The notes: generated by a model not told the origin, from the sequence alone. A DNA stretch of 64,000 bases from Liolophura sinensis (GCF_032854445.1 NC_088300.1:10414001-10478000), one strand, 5' to 3'; numbered from the stretch's first letter, positions 46,780 through 60,575 are shown. A program made the numbers and translations.

Positions 46780-48350
46780 CTGGAGATGTTAATACCGGAT
46801 ACCATACAAACAAACTGTTCACTGGAGATGTTATACCAGGTACCATACGGATAAACTATCCACTGGAGATGTTATACCAGGCACCATACGGGTAAACTGT
46901 CCACTGGAGATGTGATACCAGGTATCATACGGATAAACTGTCCACTGGAGATGTTCTACCAACTACCATACGGGTGAAGTGTCCACTGAAGATGTTATAC
47001 CAAATGTCATACGGATGAACTGTCCACTGGAGATGTGATACCAGGTACCACACGGATAAACTGTCCACATGGAGATTTATACCAAGTACCATTACGGATA
47101 AACTATCCACTGGAGATGTTATACCAAGTACCATACGGGTAAACTGTCCACTGGAGATGTTATACCCAAGTACCATACGGGTAAACTGTCCACTGGAGAT
47201 GGTATACCAAAATGTCATACGGATGAACTGTCCACTGGAGATGGTATACCAAATGTCATACGGATGAACTGCCTACTGGTGATGTTATACCAAGTCCATA
47301 CGGATAAAACTATCCACTGGAGATGTTATACCAGGTACCACACGGACGGATAAACTGTCCACTGGAGATGTTATACCAGGTACCATACGGGTGAACTGTT
47401 CACTGGAGATGTTATACCAGGTACCATACGGGTGAACTGTCCACTGGAGATGTTATACCAGGTACCATACGGGTAAACTGTTCACTGGAGATGTGATACC
47501 AGGTACCACACGGATAAACTGTCCAGTGAGATGTTATACCAAATGTCCATACGGATGAACTGTCCACTGGAGATGTTATACCAAATACCATAAGGATGAA
47601 CTGTCCACTGAGATGTTATACCAAGTACCATACGGGTGAACTGTTCACTGGAGATGTTATACCAGGTACCATACGGATAAACTATCCACTGGAGATGTTA
47701 TACCCAAATATCATACGGATGAAACTGTCCACTGGAGATGTTAACCAAATACCATAAGGAATAAACTGTCCACTGAAGATTGTTATACCAAGTACCATAC
47801 GAATGAACTGTCCACTGGAGATGTTATACCAAATGTCATACGGATGAACTGTCCACTGGAGATGTTATACCAAGTAACATACGAATGAACTGCCTACTGG
47901 TGATGTTATACCCAAGTACCATACGGATTAACTGTCCACTGAAGATGTTATACCGAATGTCATACGGATTAACTGTCCACTGAAGATGTTATACCAAATG
48001 TCATGCGGATAAACTCTCACTAGAGATGTTATACCAAGTACTATATGGGTGAAGTGTCCACTGAAGATGTTATACCAAATGTCATACGGATGAACTGTCC
48101 ACTGGAGATGTGATACCAGGTACCACACGGTTAAACTGTCCACTGGAGATGTTATACCAAATGACATACAGATGAACTGTCAACTGCGGATGTTATACCA
48201 AGTACCCAATACGAATGAACTGGCCTACAGGAGATGTTATACCAAGTGTCATACGGATGAACTGTCCACTGGAGATGTTATACCAGGTATCATACTTGTG
48301 AACTGTCCACTAGAGATTTTATACCAGGTACCATACAGATGAACCCTGCA
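46780..48350. repeat. 41-bp minisatellite directly 3' of the small membrane protein gene (about 38 copies)
   Basis: The unit is ggataaactgtccactggag + atgttataccaggtaccata + c. There are frequent 1-2 bp indels and a secondary 'aaatgtcatac' variant. It begins about 35 bp after the stop codon, so it probably lies in the 3' UTR or immediate downstream DNA, and ends in an A-rich run at 48349-48368. Open frames within it are repeat products. Confidence 0.92.
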
Positions 48351-48359
48351 AAAAAAAAA

Positions 48360-50090
48360 AAAAGAAGACAACACAAATAGCCATGTCCATGTTGGTATAT
48401 CTTAACTGTTATTGTGTATGCCACAGATCTTTACATGAATTTGAAGTAAACCTTTATTTGTATTTTGCCAGCAGCAAACGGGCGATCGTGATGAGGGTAT
48501 TTTGCCATAAAAGTCACAAAAAGGATTTAAATGCAATGTTAAAAATATCCCCACTTTGTGTGAAAACTGGGCTCTGTATAATCATCACGGCAGAAATTCC
48601 GCAAAGTTCGATTTTATGATGGAAAAAGCCTGCAAATCCAGTGGACGGTTCATCAGCTTCTTAAGAATAGGGGACTTATGATCGAAATGAGATTTCCGAG
48701 TTCTAAGAGCAGACTTTGATGAGAACGGGAATTCTTTAATATTGCTCTAGGAAGCCATACAGGAAATTCGGCTCTCATTATAAAAGAACTCTGTCTCGTG
48801 TAAATGAATTGAAAGACTTCAATTATCTAACGCGTGGTAACGTTGGTCATGCGCACTGAAAAACGTTATCCAGAAGGCAAGCCTGCGGATCCAGTCCGAC
48901 GTACATATTCAGCTCTATGGGACATAGATCTAGCCCTGCAGAAATAGATAGAGGCTTGCGGACATATATACAGCCCTATGGACATGCATATAGCCATGTG
49001 GACATAGATACAGTTCTTCCCTGCGGCTATATACGCAGCTCCTTAGACCTAAATTTAGCCGTGTGGACATAGATTCAGCCCTGTGACTCACTGATTCGCA
49101 GAGTTTGAAACAAATCTCCAAAATGTTCAGCAGAAAGTGTAGGCCTAAACTCTCTGTGCACGGTGCTATCTGGGCGTGTTTCTCGGGACATAAGACGACA
49201 ATTGCTGGCAGCAGATGCTCCTTGTATCTAGAAGACGTGCCTTATCATTACTCTATCAACTTCTTCTCCATAACAACTTCGCGTCTGAACTCCAGTGCAG
49301 TAGAAATCATTTTATTCTCCGCCATTTTGAATCTATCACCAGTTCAGCCTTGGCATGGAAATGAATGTACGGACTGGTAGCCAACGGCATTTGTTACTGT
49401 TCTGTGTAAAATAGCACTGAACAGGTTCCTATAACAAGACAATTTCGTATCGAGGAAATGTGGGAATGTTCCTTGTCACGTGTGAGATTTCAATAACTTA
49501 CAATGTGTGTATCTTCCCACTGTTAGATTATTTACTTCACAGTAGGGTTTTGATGAATATATATATATATCGTAATATATATACACGGACATACATCGGA
49601 CAGGTATGAGCTGTCTGCGGCATGTCTGCAGACAAAAATTTCCTATTCCAATCTTAATCCCTTTTCTCACGATATCCTTCCAAACTCATTCGTCTATATA
49701 GAGTTGTTGAACATTCAAATGGTTGTAATTTGGCTTTGATATCGACAACCGATCCATTTCCCTGTATGATTTAAATCCCCCCAGGTAGTCCGCGAGCCCT
49801 TAATCAGTTCATGTAGGCCATCGGGGAATCCAAGGAATATTTAAATTAGTTCAGAAGATTAAATTCGGTATTTATCAGTACCTAATGGTACGAAATTAAA
49901 TGGAGGATCGACATGCATTCTTGACACCAGATGAATAAAATGTACTAATCAGGGCCTTGATAAGGAATGGTATTAAGATCTGTGGAGATTTGCTACATGA
50001 AACATGCTATAAAATGTCTACTTTTATACGATTCTTTCGAGGGATGCCAGCATTTCATATCTTCAAGGCATGACATTTACTGGCCTAAAA
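48360..50090. other. Intergenic sequence with minor repeats
   Basis: Includes a degenerate roughly 27-bp repeat (tggacatagatacagccctg type) at about 48918-49090 and an (AT)n run at 49557-49570. No gene was recognised. A 91-codon frame at 49105-49380 is unsupported. Confidence 0.35.
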
Positions 50091-50094
50091 TAGG

Positions 50095-50205
50095 AATAGT
50101 CGTGGGTTTCCTCCCACCATAATGCTAGCCACAGTCGTATAAGTGAAATATTCTTTAGAACAGCGTAAAACACCAATCAATAAATAAATAAAATAAGAAA
50201 ATGAC
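50095..50205 (-). mobile_element. SINE 5' fragment
   Basis: The minus strand carries the ATTTATTTATTGATTGGTGT head, TTTTACGCTGTTC, and the TTATACGACTGTGGCTAGCA and TTATGGTGGGAGGAAACCCA blocks of the 9465-type family; the 3' half is missing. Confidence 0.55.
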
Positions 50206-50209
50206 CACT

Positions 50210-52900
50210 AATCACCAAAAGTTCAAAGCCATAACTTGCACACATTACAAGAGCATTCAATAATTTATCTCAAACGATTACGAAATACTTAATATTCCAA
50301 GTAACGGAACCTAAGGTTGATTGTTACTCTGATTTGACTGTTAACTGTTGTGGATTTGTGGATAATCGAAGAGGGCGGATTTATAAGTTACGCTTCGTGT
50401 ACGTAACTACCATGGTGACTTAATAAGTACAGTGCTGGTTACCATGGTAGTTACGTGCAGGTAAAACTACCGGTGCTTCCTGAATCCGACTCCATGTTTC
50501 TGTTCAATTATAACAACCATCGGATGTGGCCTGATGATAGATCGCAAATCTGGAACGATCGTTTCTAAAGCGTACTGTAACCATAGCAAGCGGGCGATGG
50601 AGCAGTATTGAGCAGTAAATGTGTCCAAATCAGGTATACGGGTTAAATATATATTATTATTTTGAGAGCCCAAAATCACACTGGTCCTTCACATAAGATT
50701 TCTTGGCGGTTACATCTCAGCCGATATTAGAACTATTAACAAGAAATGTCTCTGTTGACACTGTTGCAAGAGATAAAATGCGTCAAAGACGACTTTCCCG
50801 TCACCTCGCCAACGTAGACTTCGCCTAGAATTATCTGGATGCATTTTCGCCAGCCGACATAATTCACAAAGACTATTTTTAGTTTCACCATATACACAAG
50901 ATCTCTGAAATAGGGAGTCTTTACAATCAAGCCAGTGTCACACAAAGCTGGGCGCAATTTCGGAACTATAAGAAACACCGGGCCGTCAATCGGTGGACAA
51001 TCAAGCAAGTTTCCATCGGCAGACGGTGTGCGTGCTAAGCAGCGTGTGCATTAAAGGTCCCTATAAATATAGGTTACTATATTTGGAGCCTGATTATTGA
51101 TTGCCATGGGGTGCACATACAGGGTAAAACCATTAGGTGAACACTTATTTTGTACTTGTATGGATAAATGACGACGTACATGCTATATCCATTACAACAC
51201 TTCATTTAATACTGGTGTCGACTAGGCATTTTCCTCATGGGAGCATGATGGCTTTGGGGCTGTTCTCCCCAAATCTTAATACGGCAACCCGGTTATGACC
51301 GTCGGAAGACTCACGGGCAGGCCAACAAAAGTAATAACCTGTAGTCCATGTGGGAGGAAGCTTGACGGATTAGAGAGCGCTCAATACAAGACTATCTGGG
51401 CGACAGTTAGATCAATATTAACAATTAGGCTAAACCTAAAGACTTGAATGGCTCTTAGACGAATTTCCTAAGTGGAAATATATTAAAGCTATAAATATGA
51501 CACATTCTCAATTCCAATCAGGCCCAACACCGGACGAATGTGCATGCATTCGGACAGCTTGTATGTCCAGAGATGTCTGGCTACACATATTTGTGTCATT
51601 GTTTATATTGCATCCGTTGTTTAAATTGCACTGTTTGTATTACATTATTTGTGTTGGGTTGTTCATACCTGTAAAGACCACTTCGTTCCCATTATTACAT
51701 CCCACAGGGATTTCTTCATCGTTCCCTTATATATATGTAAAACGAATTCAACGAAGCTTGTCAAAAAACATAAACTTTGAACTGCTGTAAAAGATATAAA
51801 AATCTATGAAAAAGGAAAACATTTCTGAACCTGTTGAAAGAAGGACCTTAGAGTACAGAAAACCACAGGTGCACACGCGGGTATAACTCATGTGACAAAT
51901 CTCTGCTATATATAATCTGTTTCTTTGAGCTTGTCGCCTAAAGTCAGCTTTCCGTAAAAGTCACTGATATGCTTATCCACTACCACAACTGCCTTGAGTC
52001 AGTGATACGTAAGACTACAAGCTCTTCTTATCGATATATCTGACGCTCATATTATGGCAAAGAAAATACAGTTAGAATACATTTTTTTGATTCCTAATGT
52101 TAAGATCTACAAGGCTGTTTTCACCACTGAGACCTCATTGCTTCGGGTGACATTATAATTATTCAAAAACACGCGGCATAATGTTGCTTCTCGACTCCAA
52201 GAGGAGTTAAATCAGAACTGGGAATTTCACTGACTATAAAGACCATACGAGTCTGTTGTATAGCCGCTTACACTGTACTCGGGAAATGGCCTGAGGAGTT
52301 ACAAGGTTGGAATTATCAGATGGGTTGACATAAAACTGCAAAATTAGCCTACAAGGCCTTAAAATATCGAGTTTCATACGGAAGACATGGAGCTTAATGT
52401 CGATCGATGACAACTGATCGGAACAGATGGAAGGAATCCTGGAGGCTGCTGGCAAATTTAAATCTAAATATATCACTAAATTATAGCGTGTATAGAATGC
52501 ACTGTACTCGGACGTATGAAGCATGTGCTGGAAGAGACGGCTAATTAAAGACCTTAACCCATTTTCTATATTTCGTTTACTTGTGTGTTCGTAATCTTTG
52601 AGTATTCCACCAGCTCGACCGAATCGTGTCATTTGCGAGAAGTCATCAACATCATGCAGGGTGAAGTTCATTGCCTGAGTGTATGTACAATCAACAAGCT
52701 ATTGCCGGCTTCTTTTAACAGTATGTATATGTGACATCTGGCAGAAAAATGTTGGTCCCTAATTTACACCGAGTAAGCAACGAACCAAAAAAGAACCCCT
52801 CAGAACACATAGAATGTAGGTATAGACTAGGGTAGCAAGACAACACACCATCAATTAAGTCTTTTCTTATTGCGCCTCATACAACACTGTCACTTTTCTG
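50210..52900. other. Intergenic region, no supported genes
   Basis: Open frames of 70-145 codons at 50467-50679, 50736-51008 and 52234-52671 (minus) have no recognisable domain, start context or splice partner. A GGTTACCATGGTAG-type inverted motif occurs near 50407-50452. Confidence 0.35.
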
Positions 52901-52904
52901 GCTG

Positions 52905-53090
52905 ACACGTCACAAAGAAAGCAGACATTTCTGGCTTACATGCATGTCACAAAGAAAGCAGAGACATGTCTGGTTTACATGCATGTCACAAAGAAAGCAG
53001 AGACATGTCTGGCTTACATACATGTCAAAGAAACCAGTGATATTTCTGGCTTACATGCATGTCACAAAGAAAGAAGAGACAGGTTTGGCC
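52905..53090. repeat. About 38-bp tandem repeat (about 5 copies)
   Basis: The unit is catgtcacaaagaaagcaga + gacatgtctggcttacat. Copies start near 52904, 52943, 52982 and 53059. Confidence 0.85.
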
Positions 53091-53149
53091 GATGGCCTCA
53101 CTATGTTGTGCAGACTGCAAACTTGCAAGAATCACGTGTCAAGTTTTCC

Positions 53150-53770
53150 CAGTGTATGTTGGTCGTTGGGTCAGTCGTTTTGTCCGTTCATGCGTCCGTT
53201 GGTCATGAGGTCGGTCGGTCGGACGGACGAACAGACGAATGGACAGTCAGTCGATGGAACGATCGGTTGCTTACTCCATCGGTTGGACAGTCGGTAGGCG
53301 GAATGGGCATATAATCGGTCGGTTGGTGGGCCTGTCGGTTTGGAGGTTGTTGTGTCTGTCCGTCCATCGATCGGCCGCCAATAGGATGGTCAGTTAGTCC
53401 GTGCGTCCATTGACCCGTCCATAGGTTAATTCGTTAGTTAGCTAGCCGATCGGTTGTTGTGTCGGTGAATCAGTCCGTCAAACGGTTGATCGGCAATTTG
53501 TCCGTCCGTTAATCGGCCGACAATAGGTTGGTCGATCGGTTCGTCTGTCGATCGGACTGTCGATACGTTAGGTTTTCCGGTTGTTTGCAACAGGTTGATC
53601 GGGCGCGTTTGGTCCGTGCGGCGTTATAGGTGACGGGTCGGTTTGTCGGTTGTTCTGTTGGGACGTTCCTCAGTCGATCGGTCCGTCAATAAGTTATACA
53701 GTTGGTCCGTCGGTCGATCGGCCGTCAGAGGGTTGAACTGTCGGTCGGTCTGTCGATCGGTCAGCTGCAG
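53150..53770. repeat. Degenerate GTCG/GTTG tetranucleotide tract
   Basis: About 600 bp dominated by ggtcggtcggacggacgaac-like strings, mixing ggtc, gttg, gtcc and gatc steps. It is an old microsatellite, much more CG-rich than its surroundings. Confidence 0.85.
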
Positions 53771-54164
53771 TGGAACGAAGGATTTTCATTCAAAGATCAA
53801 CAAAAAATCATCTTCCTTATTTTTCATTTCATTTAACGATGTTACCATGTACGCTTCTGAATTTTTTATTGGAGCGAGGATATGTGCAATGACACGTGTT
53901 GTAAGGGCTCATACTCAAAATGGTTCAACTATCACTGCAATTCAACCTTTTGTAAGAGTTTGCCCTTAGTGGTACACCCAGTAATGCATTCCCACCTAAA
54001 AAGCTTTGGATGACAAAATGTTGCAAAATGTTGGTGCTAGTTCCAACACATGAGAGCGTAAGAAAACCTCAACCTCTCCTTCACTCTGTACACAGAACAA
54101 CACAAGACAAGCTCAGGTGGAATCACCAAGGGAATTTTGTTAGTCATAAAAAACAAGAATAAAG

Positions 54165-57100
54165 TTGTAAAAAATATGTATTTTATTTCAAATAAATCAG
54201 ATAAATTTTCCCTTCTTTTTTTTATAACAATCACAAGTACAATTTACTTCCCCAAAAAATAGTTTAGCCTCATATACACAAACATGTACATACATACATA
54301 CATTCTAATGCACAATTCCATGCACACATACCTATAATAGAATACACCAAGGATTGGTTCAGCACGAAAGTCAAATACATGTCACTAGTATACTATTATG
54401 CTTTCACCTGAAAGAAATTGTTTAAGGATCACAAAAAGTGTTTAGCCATGTTACACATCCACCATGGCAATCATTCCTGTTTGTTCCTTGATCTGACAGA
54501 CATCATAGCTTTCCTTAACAATTCGCCCTCCTGGGTTATGATTGGCTGATGCGTAGTGACTAAGGGAGATTCACAATTATTACAGCAGGAATAGTTAACC
54601 TTCTCCAGATCTCTCTATTACTCTTTATATTCTCTTAGTATCCTTTTCGAAGCACAAGTGACCGTGATAATCAACTGTGGCATGATCTTGTGAGCTCATC
54701 TCAACATTTGGAGGATATATGGATGTCGTAACAGAGTATGGCATAATTTGTAATTTGTGACAATAAAGCAAAGGACTCATTAGCTGACCAGGCCAATCTC
54801 TGAGATGCTGTCAATTTAAATGTTTAGTGTATCGAGCAGGTTAACAGCTCCATGGAAATATCACCATTTACAACGTCTGTGAACACTTTAACAAAGGATT
54901 TCTTGGTCCGAAATAACTCTCATAGAGCAAAGCCACCACACCACCATATTTGCCTTTGATCTGTATCTAATGAATATATGATTATGGCAATGGGCAAAAT
55001 GGATATGGAATTGCTCTGTATCCAAATACTGTATCAGTCAGTCAGAATGCTATCTTGGTAACATTATCTTCATGAACAAACAACCATCAAGCTGGTAAGC
55101 AATGGGAGATAACTCTTTCAGTCCACCTGGACTCTGGCAGTGTCCTGAAAACCATACAGGATACACTGGGTAACAATTTGAAGTACAGAAGATATAGCCA
55201 AACTATACTTCTACTTCAAAAAAAAAATTACAGCAAAGGCTCTGCTCACTGAACCATCTGCATTACTTGCCAGTTGTGTAGGTCAAAGACAAAAAATACA
55301 CATTTCTAAACAATTTAGAAGCCACCACAAACTAACACAGCAATTATTGCCTAGGATAAGCTTGCAACATACATATTTTGCTGCAAATAAATGGACAAAA
55401 TTTTGATAGTCGATCCAATGTGATGATTATACAAAGTGGTTTTCTCCTACATTACTGACACAGGTGCCGAAGTTTACTTGTGTGTTCGTAACAAAATGTC
55501 AACATATAAACTGTACAATGTATACTAAGAATTGGACATATAGGAACCCTATCATCAATTTAATAAATAAAATGTCATAATACTAAATGAAAATATTACA
55601 TTAATTCAAGTCAAATAATGTCCAACTTTCTTGAATTATTCAGATATAAAGGAATTCAGAAAGTTCAGAAAGTGTGAATGTAAATTATAAATTGTAGAAG
55701 GTACATTTTCAAAGTACACTTCATTTCATATTATATTATCATACATTTTAAAGGTAAACTTCATTCCACATTACATTATTGTACTTTTCCATGGCACACT
55801 TCATTTCATATTATATTATCCTACATTTTAAAGGTACAGTTTTTTCCAAATTACGTTATCATACATTTTCGTGGTACACTTCATATCACATTATATTATC
55901 ATACATTTTAACGCTCATTTTCCGATTGACTTACACTACTTAAACCAAACAAGAGCATGACAAAAATATAAACTTTGTAATAGAGGTTTGTTTGTGATTA
56001 TCATTTCTGCTCCAGGTCACAGAGACACGCTGGTCTGTTGGCATATAATCCATCAACATTTAATCCAGTTACCAGGCATGTATCTACATTTATAAATATG
56101 TAGCCATCTACATATATGGTTTCTACAGGGTGTAACAAATTTAGATAAACATAAATCCTAGAATTGTAGTTTAATCTTCCTAAGTGACCAGCTAATACCA
56201 ATGTAGTCCAGCAGATCTTAAAAGACACTGGGTCTACTAGTCACTGACGCTTTACACTTTATTTGAACCTGACAGTTTAAGCACTGTGATCCCATGGATG
56301 GGTACATAAAGAAAAAGGCGGAATGTTCACATAGTGGATAAAAAGTACCTGACAACAATACAGTTTACACAATTATTGTACTTTAGCTACAATTTTAGTT
56401 TTCTATTTTGTTCAAAATATAAAATTAATGAGATACATCATAAAAAAATCACCATTCCCTTTAGTGCTGTATAATGCTAATCACAAAGATTGAGAGTACA
56501 ATGTTTCACATATATGCAAATACAGGCATAATCACAGCAGTCCACAAAATTCTCTCTCCAAATTATCACATTTAAAATTAAGCAATGAAATTTGTCTTGT
56601 GCACAAGAAATAGCATTTAGAAAACTTTGACAGTTGAGTAGGAGAACACATACAAAGTAAGCATCTTCAGAAAGGCCACAAAACTGCATGAAAAATTATG
56701 TCTACCAGTACTTATTTTTAACCACTGAAAAAAATTGCTCTTAAATAATCACACTGTAAGTTTATGGGCCATATTTTGTTATAATAATTATTTCATTTAT
56801 AGCATCATTTTCACTGTAATCTGCATATCAATCAGCTGTCTTACAGATTTAGTCACATGGAGTTCTACAAGAATAAATTTAACAGGAATTCAATTTGAAG
56901 CTAAAATATACCTTCACACAATTATACCAAAGCATGATTCATTAAACCCATCTTACAATGTGTAAACTTTCATAAGTACAATGGTACAATGACCAGACTG
57001 ACATGCAAGTACTGGTTGTTAAATTTTTCAATTGTTAATGACAAAAATAAATAAATAAATAAAAAAATGCAATATACAAAGAAAAGCCGTGCTGTATTTA

Positions 57101-59300
57101 TTCTGTTTGATGGAAGGTGTACATGTGGTTAGTTAGTTAGCCAATAAAAAAGGGAATGTTTACATAAGGAAGTTTGAGTATTTCTGTTGTTTACACATTC
57201 CCTTGCCTTTATGTTCTATTGTTTTCCTGTCAAACAATAGAAAAAAATGATTGACCTATATGTACATGTATATATCTGTACAAGTAAATATGTACATATT
57301 AATAGTATTGCTTCATCCAGGGGTTGGTTTAAATGTTCAAAATAGTTGACCCAGATTAAGTGGCCCTTTATTTCTATGATACTCTTTGTGTCTTATAACA
57401 AAGAGTACATGAGTCCTGGCTTTTTCCACTGGGGCTCTTACACAAATCTGACAGCTTACATGCCGAAAGTCATGTAATCGCATGTTTAAAACAATTAACA
57501 CATTTTTCTAGGTTGACACAGAAGTCCATTTGGTCACCTATTTACACCTATTTGGCTTTTCACGGGGGACTATTTGGGAAAGAAAATGTTTTGACAAAGC
57601 AAAGGGAATATTTTCACGTCTGGATACAACTTTTCTCAGTGGGGAGATGTATGCCAAAAACTCGGTCAAATGTGATTCTCTGAAGACAACATGGATTAAT
57701 ATTCACTTTACATTTCCTGAAACAATGAAACTAGCCAGGGGAGAGCAGCAGGTGGAAAGAATTGACCTGGGGAAGGAGGAAATAAAACACCTAAGGCCCA
57801 GAAACATTAGTTATTGACAGCATGGGGTACAACATCCAGGGGGAGACAACCACAGCTGAAAATTACTGGAATGTCTATTCTGGGTCAAATCTCCATATCC
57901 AACAAAGCTAGTGGAATTGCTGGGGGAAATATGGAGAAATAACTGTAAGATGACAACAAAGGCAAAAAGCCATGGGTAGCTGAGAGCTAAACATTATAAA
58001 GAGCTCCCACAGAGTTAGCTTGGTGACGAGAATCAGGGCTTCACCTGCTATCCAACTGTCAATACCCCATGAAATCTCAATCTGCCATAATGGCATTACC
58101 AGTCTAGATCTCACAATAGCTTTCAGATGATAAAAATCAATGTGAAGGGAGCGGGTAGAAGAACTGATAGCCTTCACTTAGTTTAGCTTGTCAGAGGCTT
58201 TTCTGGGGGTTGCGAAGTTGTTAAGGAAGTTACATTTAGAAAAATTATCTGATAACAAAATAATTTTCTGCACAGTTTCTGTGTAACTTTTTCTCAGAAT
58301 ACTCTTCAAATCAGTTATCACAAGTTTGAAATTAGTAGTGGTATTTACGCTCAAAATAAGCACACCAGCTTAAACTTCAGGTTGTGCAAAAATAATTTGT
58401 TGTCATTTTACACCATATGTGTGTATATAATTTTATGCATATTACAAAACTCTCTTAATGGCAAACAAATTTCACAACCATAATTTGAAGTCGAATGTCC
58501 TTAACTAATCTATACAAATGATGTGCACATTAGACCCGGGAAATATACTTCCATGCTTTTTCTAGGCATAGCTTTAAACAAGGCTACTGTAGTCTGTCAG
58601 AGGAGGAATACATACTGGCCTGTTCTACATGCTTGTAATCTATGTGCTAATCATCAAGACATTTCAGAAAGACTAGGGAACTCCCAACCAAGGCTGAAAA
58701 TTATGATATATACACTAGACACTGAATCACCCTAGTCATACTAAAGTTACACTAGACTGTCAGCCAGACGTCATGCAAACAGTATTATGTTATAGTCCTT
58801 AATGTCCGGTTCATCCCATTTTTGCCTTTTTATTTTACAGATGCCACAGTAAAACAATATAAAACTACAATGATAATTACAATTTTTGAAATGTAGTTTA
58901 AAAGGATACAGAATGATCAGTGACTGGCTGTTGTGCAAGGTTGTTAAGCCTGTGATAGGCTGTCTTAGGTGCATGTATTGTAGACACATGTATATTTGGT
59001 GTTCTCAGATTGATTAAAGTTGATGCCTTAACCAAAGATGTGTCACCTCCTCCATCAGCCAATCAGTGTTAATTCTGTCTCTGTTTAAAGAAGACAACGT
59101 TAAAGCAGCATTACTCCCTCTTCATATTTCAGTTATCTAGAGTAGAATGTACAAGTTTACAGGCCTGGACAAACTATGACATCGATCCTGAGTGAATCTT
59201 TAACTGCCCTTTTGGTTTTACAATGTGGTACTTCTTTGAAGCTTTTCTCATGTTTTGTAAAGTATCAAGGTTCTCTTTCCTTTTTCTTTCCTATGGTTCA
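54165..59300 (-). other. Long AT-rich segment, possible 3' UTR or intergenic DNA
   Basis: About 5 kb without SINEs or convincing coding frames. Minus-strand AATAAA motifs lie near 54180-54195 and near 59312. It is downstream of LYSET on the same strand. It could be a very long alternative LYSET 3' UTR, or DNA of another minus-strand transcript ending near 54.17 kb. Sequence alone cannot decide. Confidence 0.3.
55700..55915. repeat. About 54-bp AT-rich tandem repeat (4 copies)
   Basis: The unit is ggtacacttcatttcatatt + atattatcatacattttaaa with variable ends. Confidence 0.75.
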
Positions 59301-59312
59301 ATGATTATAATT

Positions 59313-59318
59313 TATTCA
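59313..59318 (-). terminator. Candidate LYSET poly(A) signal AATAAA
   Basis: Minus-strand GAATAAATT lies about 1.2 kb beyond the stop, just past the 80-bp array. Its use would give a 3' UTR containing both minisatellites. Confidence 0.35.
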
Positions 59319-59329
59319 ATAATCAGAGA

Positions 59330-59880
59330 CGTAGTACATGAGTGCTGTGGTGTCGCAGAAATGAAGGATCTATCACACTCTCTGTGCAGCTGACGTCCAA
59401 AAACAATGATGAACCACACAAGCACTGTGGTGTCACAGTAGGAAAAGATGTGTCACTCTCTCCGAGCAGCTGAGCCCCAAAACCAGTGATGTAGCACACA
59501 GGCACTGTAATGTCACAGCAGGGAAGGATGTGTCTCACTCTGTGTGCAGCTGAACTCCAAAACCATTGATGTAGCACACAGGCACTGTGATGTCACAGCA
59601 GAGAAGGATGTGTCTCACTCTGTGTGCAGCTGAACTCCAAAACCAGTGATGTAGCACACAGGCACTGTGATGTCACAGCAGGGAAGGATGTGTCTCACTC
59701 TGTGTGCAGCTGAACTCCAAACCCAGTGATGTAGCGTACAGGCGCTGACTGTGATGTCACCACATGGAAGAATATGTCACACTTTCAGAGCAGCTGTACT
59801 CCAAAAATAATGATGTAGCACACAACTGCCATGGTGTCACACTCCCTGTGAAGCTGACCTCCAAGCCAGCAATACTGTGG
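59330..59880. repeat. 80-bp minisatellite in the LYSET 3' region (about 7 copies)
   Basis: The unit is gtagcacacaggcactgtga + tgtcacagcagggaaggatg + tgtctcactctgtgtgcagc + tgaactccaaaaccagtgat. The period is 80 bp between 59491, 59571 and 59651. Confidence 0.9.
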
Positions 59881-60159
59881 TGTACAGTACAGTAGAGACT
59901 CTTCAAGTTCTGACTTCGAAAATCTCAACTTGTAGATTAACCAGTGCCTGATTTTAATTAACTGACACATTGTTGGACAATAGCTTGTACAAAGTCATCC
60001 ACTTTACAATTCGAAGTAGTTCTAGTGAAATATAATGAAATGAATAAATAAATCATTCTAAGGTATATCATGATAAATGGTCATATCAGTCAAATTTGAA
60101 ATAATTCACATTTGGCATATCTAGAAATGATGATGGTGGTAACAAAATGATATTGAAGC

Positions 60160-60575
60160 AAGTCAGGCATCAATGACAACATAACCATTAAGTACTGTGA
60201 CCGCTGATGTACTCTCAGGCATCAATGACAATATGACTACAGAGTACTGTGACAGCTGATGGACTGTCAGGCATCAATGATAACATGACCATTGGGGGCT
60301 GTGACAACCGATGGGCTGTCAAGCATCAATGACAACATAACCATTAAGTACTGTGACAGCTGATGGACTGTCGGGCATTAATGGGCACATCACCATTGAG
60401 TACTGACATCTACAGGACTGTCAGTCATCAAAGATAACATGACAAATGGGGACTTTGGCAGCCGATGGACAGTCAGGCATCAATGAACATTGAGTACTAT
60501 GACAGCAGATGGACTGTCAGGCATCAATGATCACATGGCCATTGAGTACTGTAACAGCTGATGGACTAGCTTTAA
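60160..60575. repeat. 52-bp minisatellite overlapping the LYSET stop codon (about 8 copies)
   Basis: The unit is ggcatcaatgacaacataac + cattaagtactgtgacagct + gatggactgtca. Repeat starts lie near 60166, 60218, 60270, 60322, 60373, 60423, 60474 and 60519. The copy farthest from the 3' end is the last 16 LYSET codons plus stop. Confidence 0.9.

Noticed and set aside
46925-48167. Minus-strand frames of 79-97 codons with YNISSGQFTRM-like repeats
   Set aside because: Translations of the 41-bp minisatellite.
52234-52671. 145-codon minus-strand frame
   Set aside because: The longest unexplained frame in the intergenic part, but without a recognisable domain, codon bias or splice context; kept out for lack of support.
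57530-57817. 95-codon plus-strand frame
   Set aside because: No recognisable family, antisense to a possible LYSET 3' UTR, and no supporting signals.
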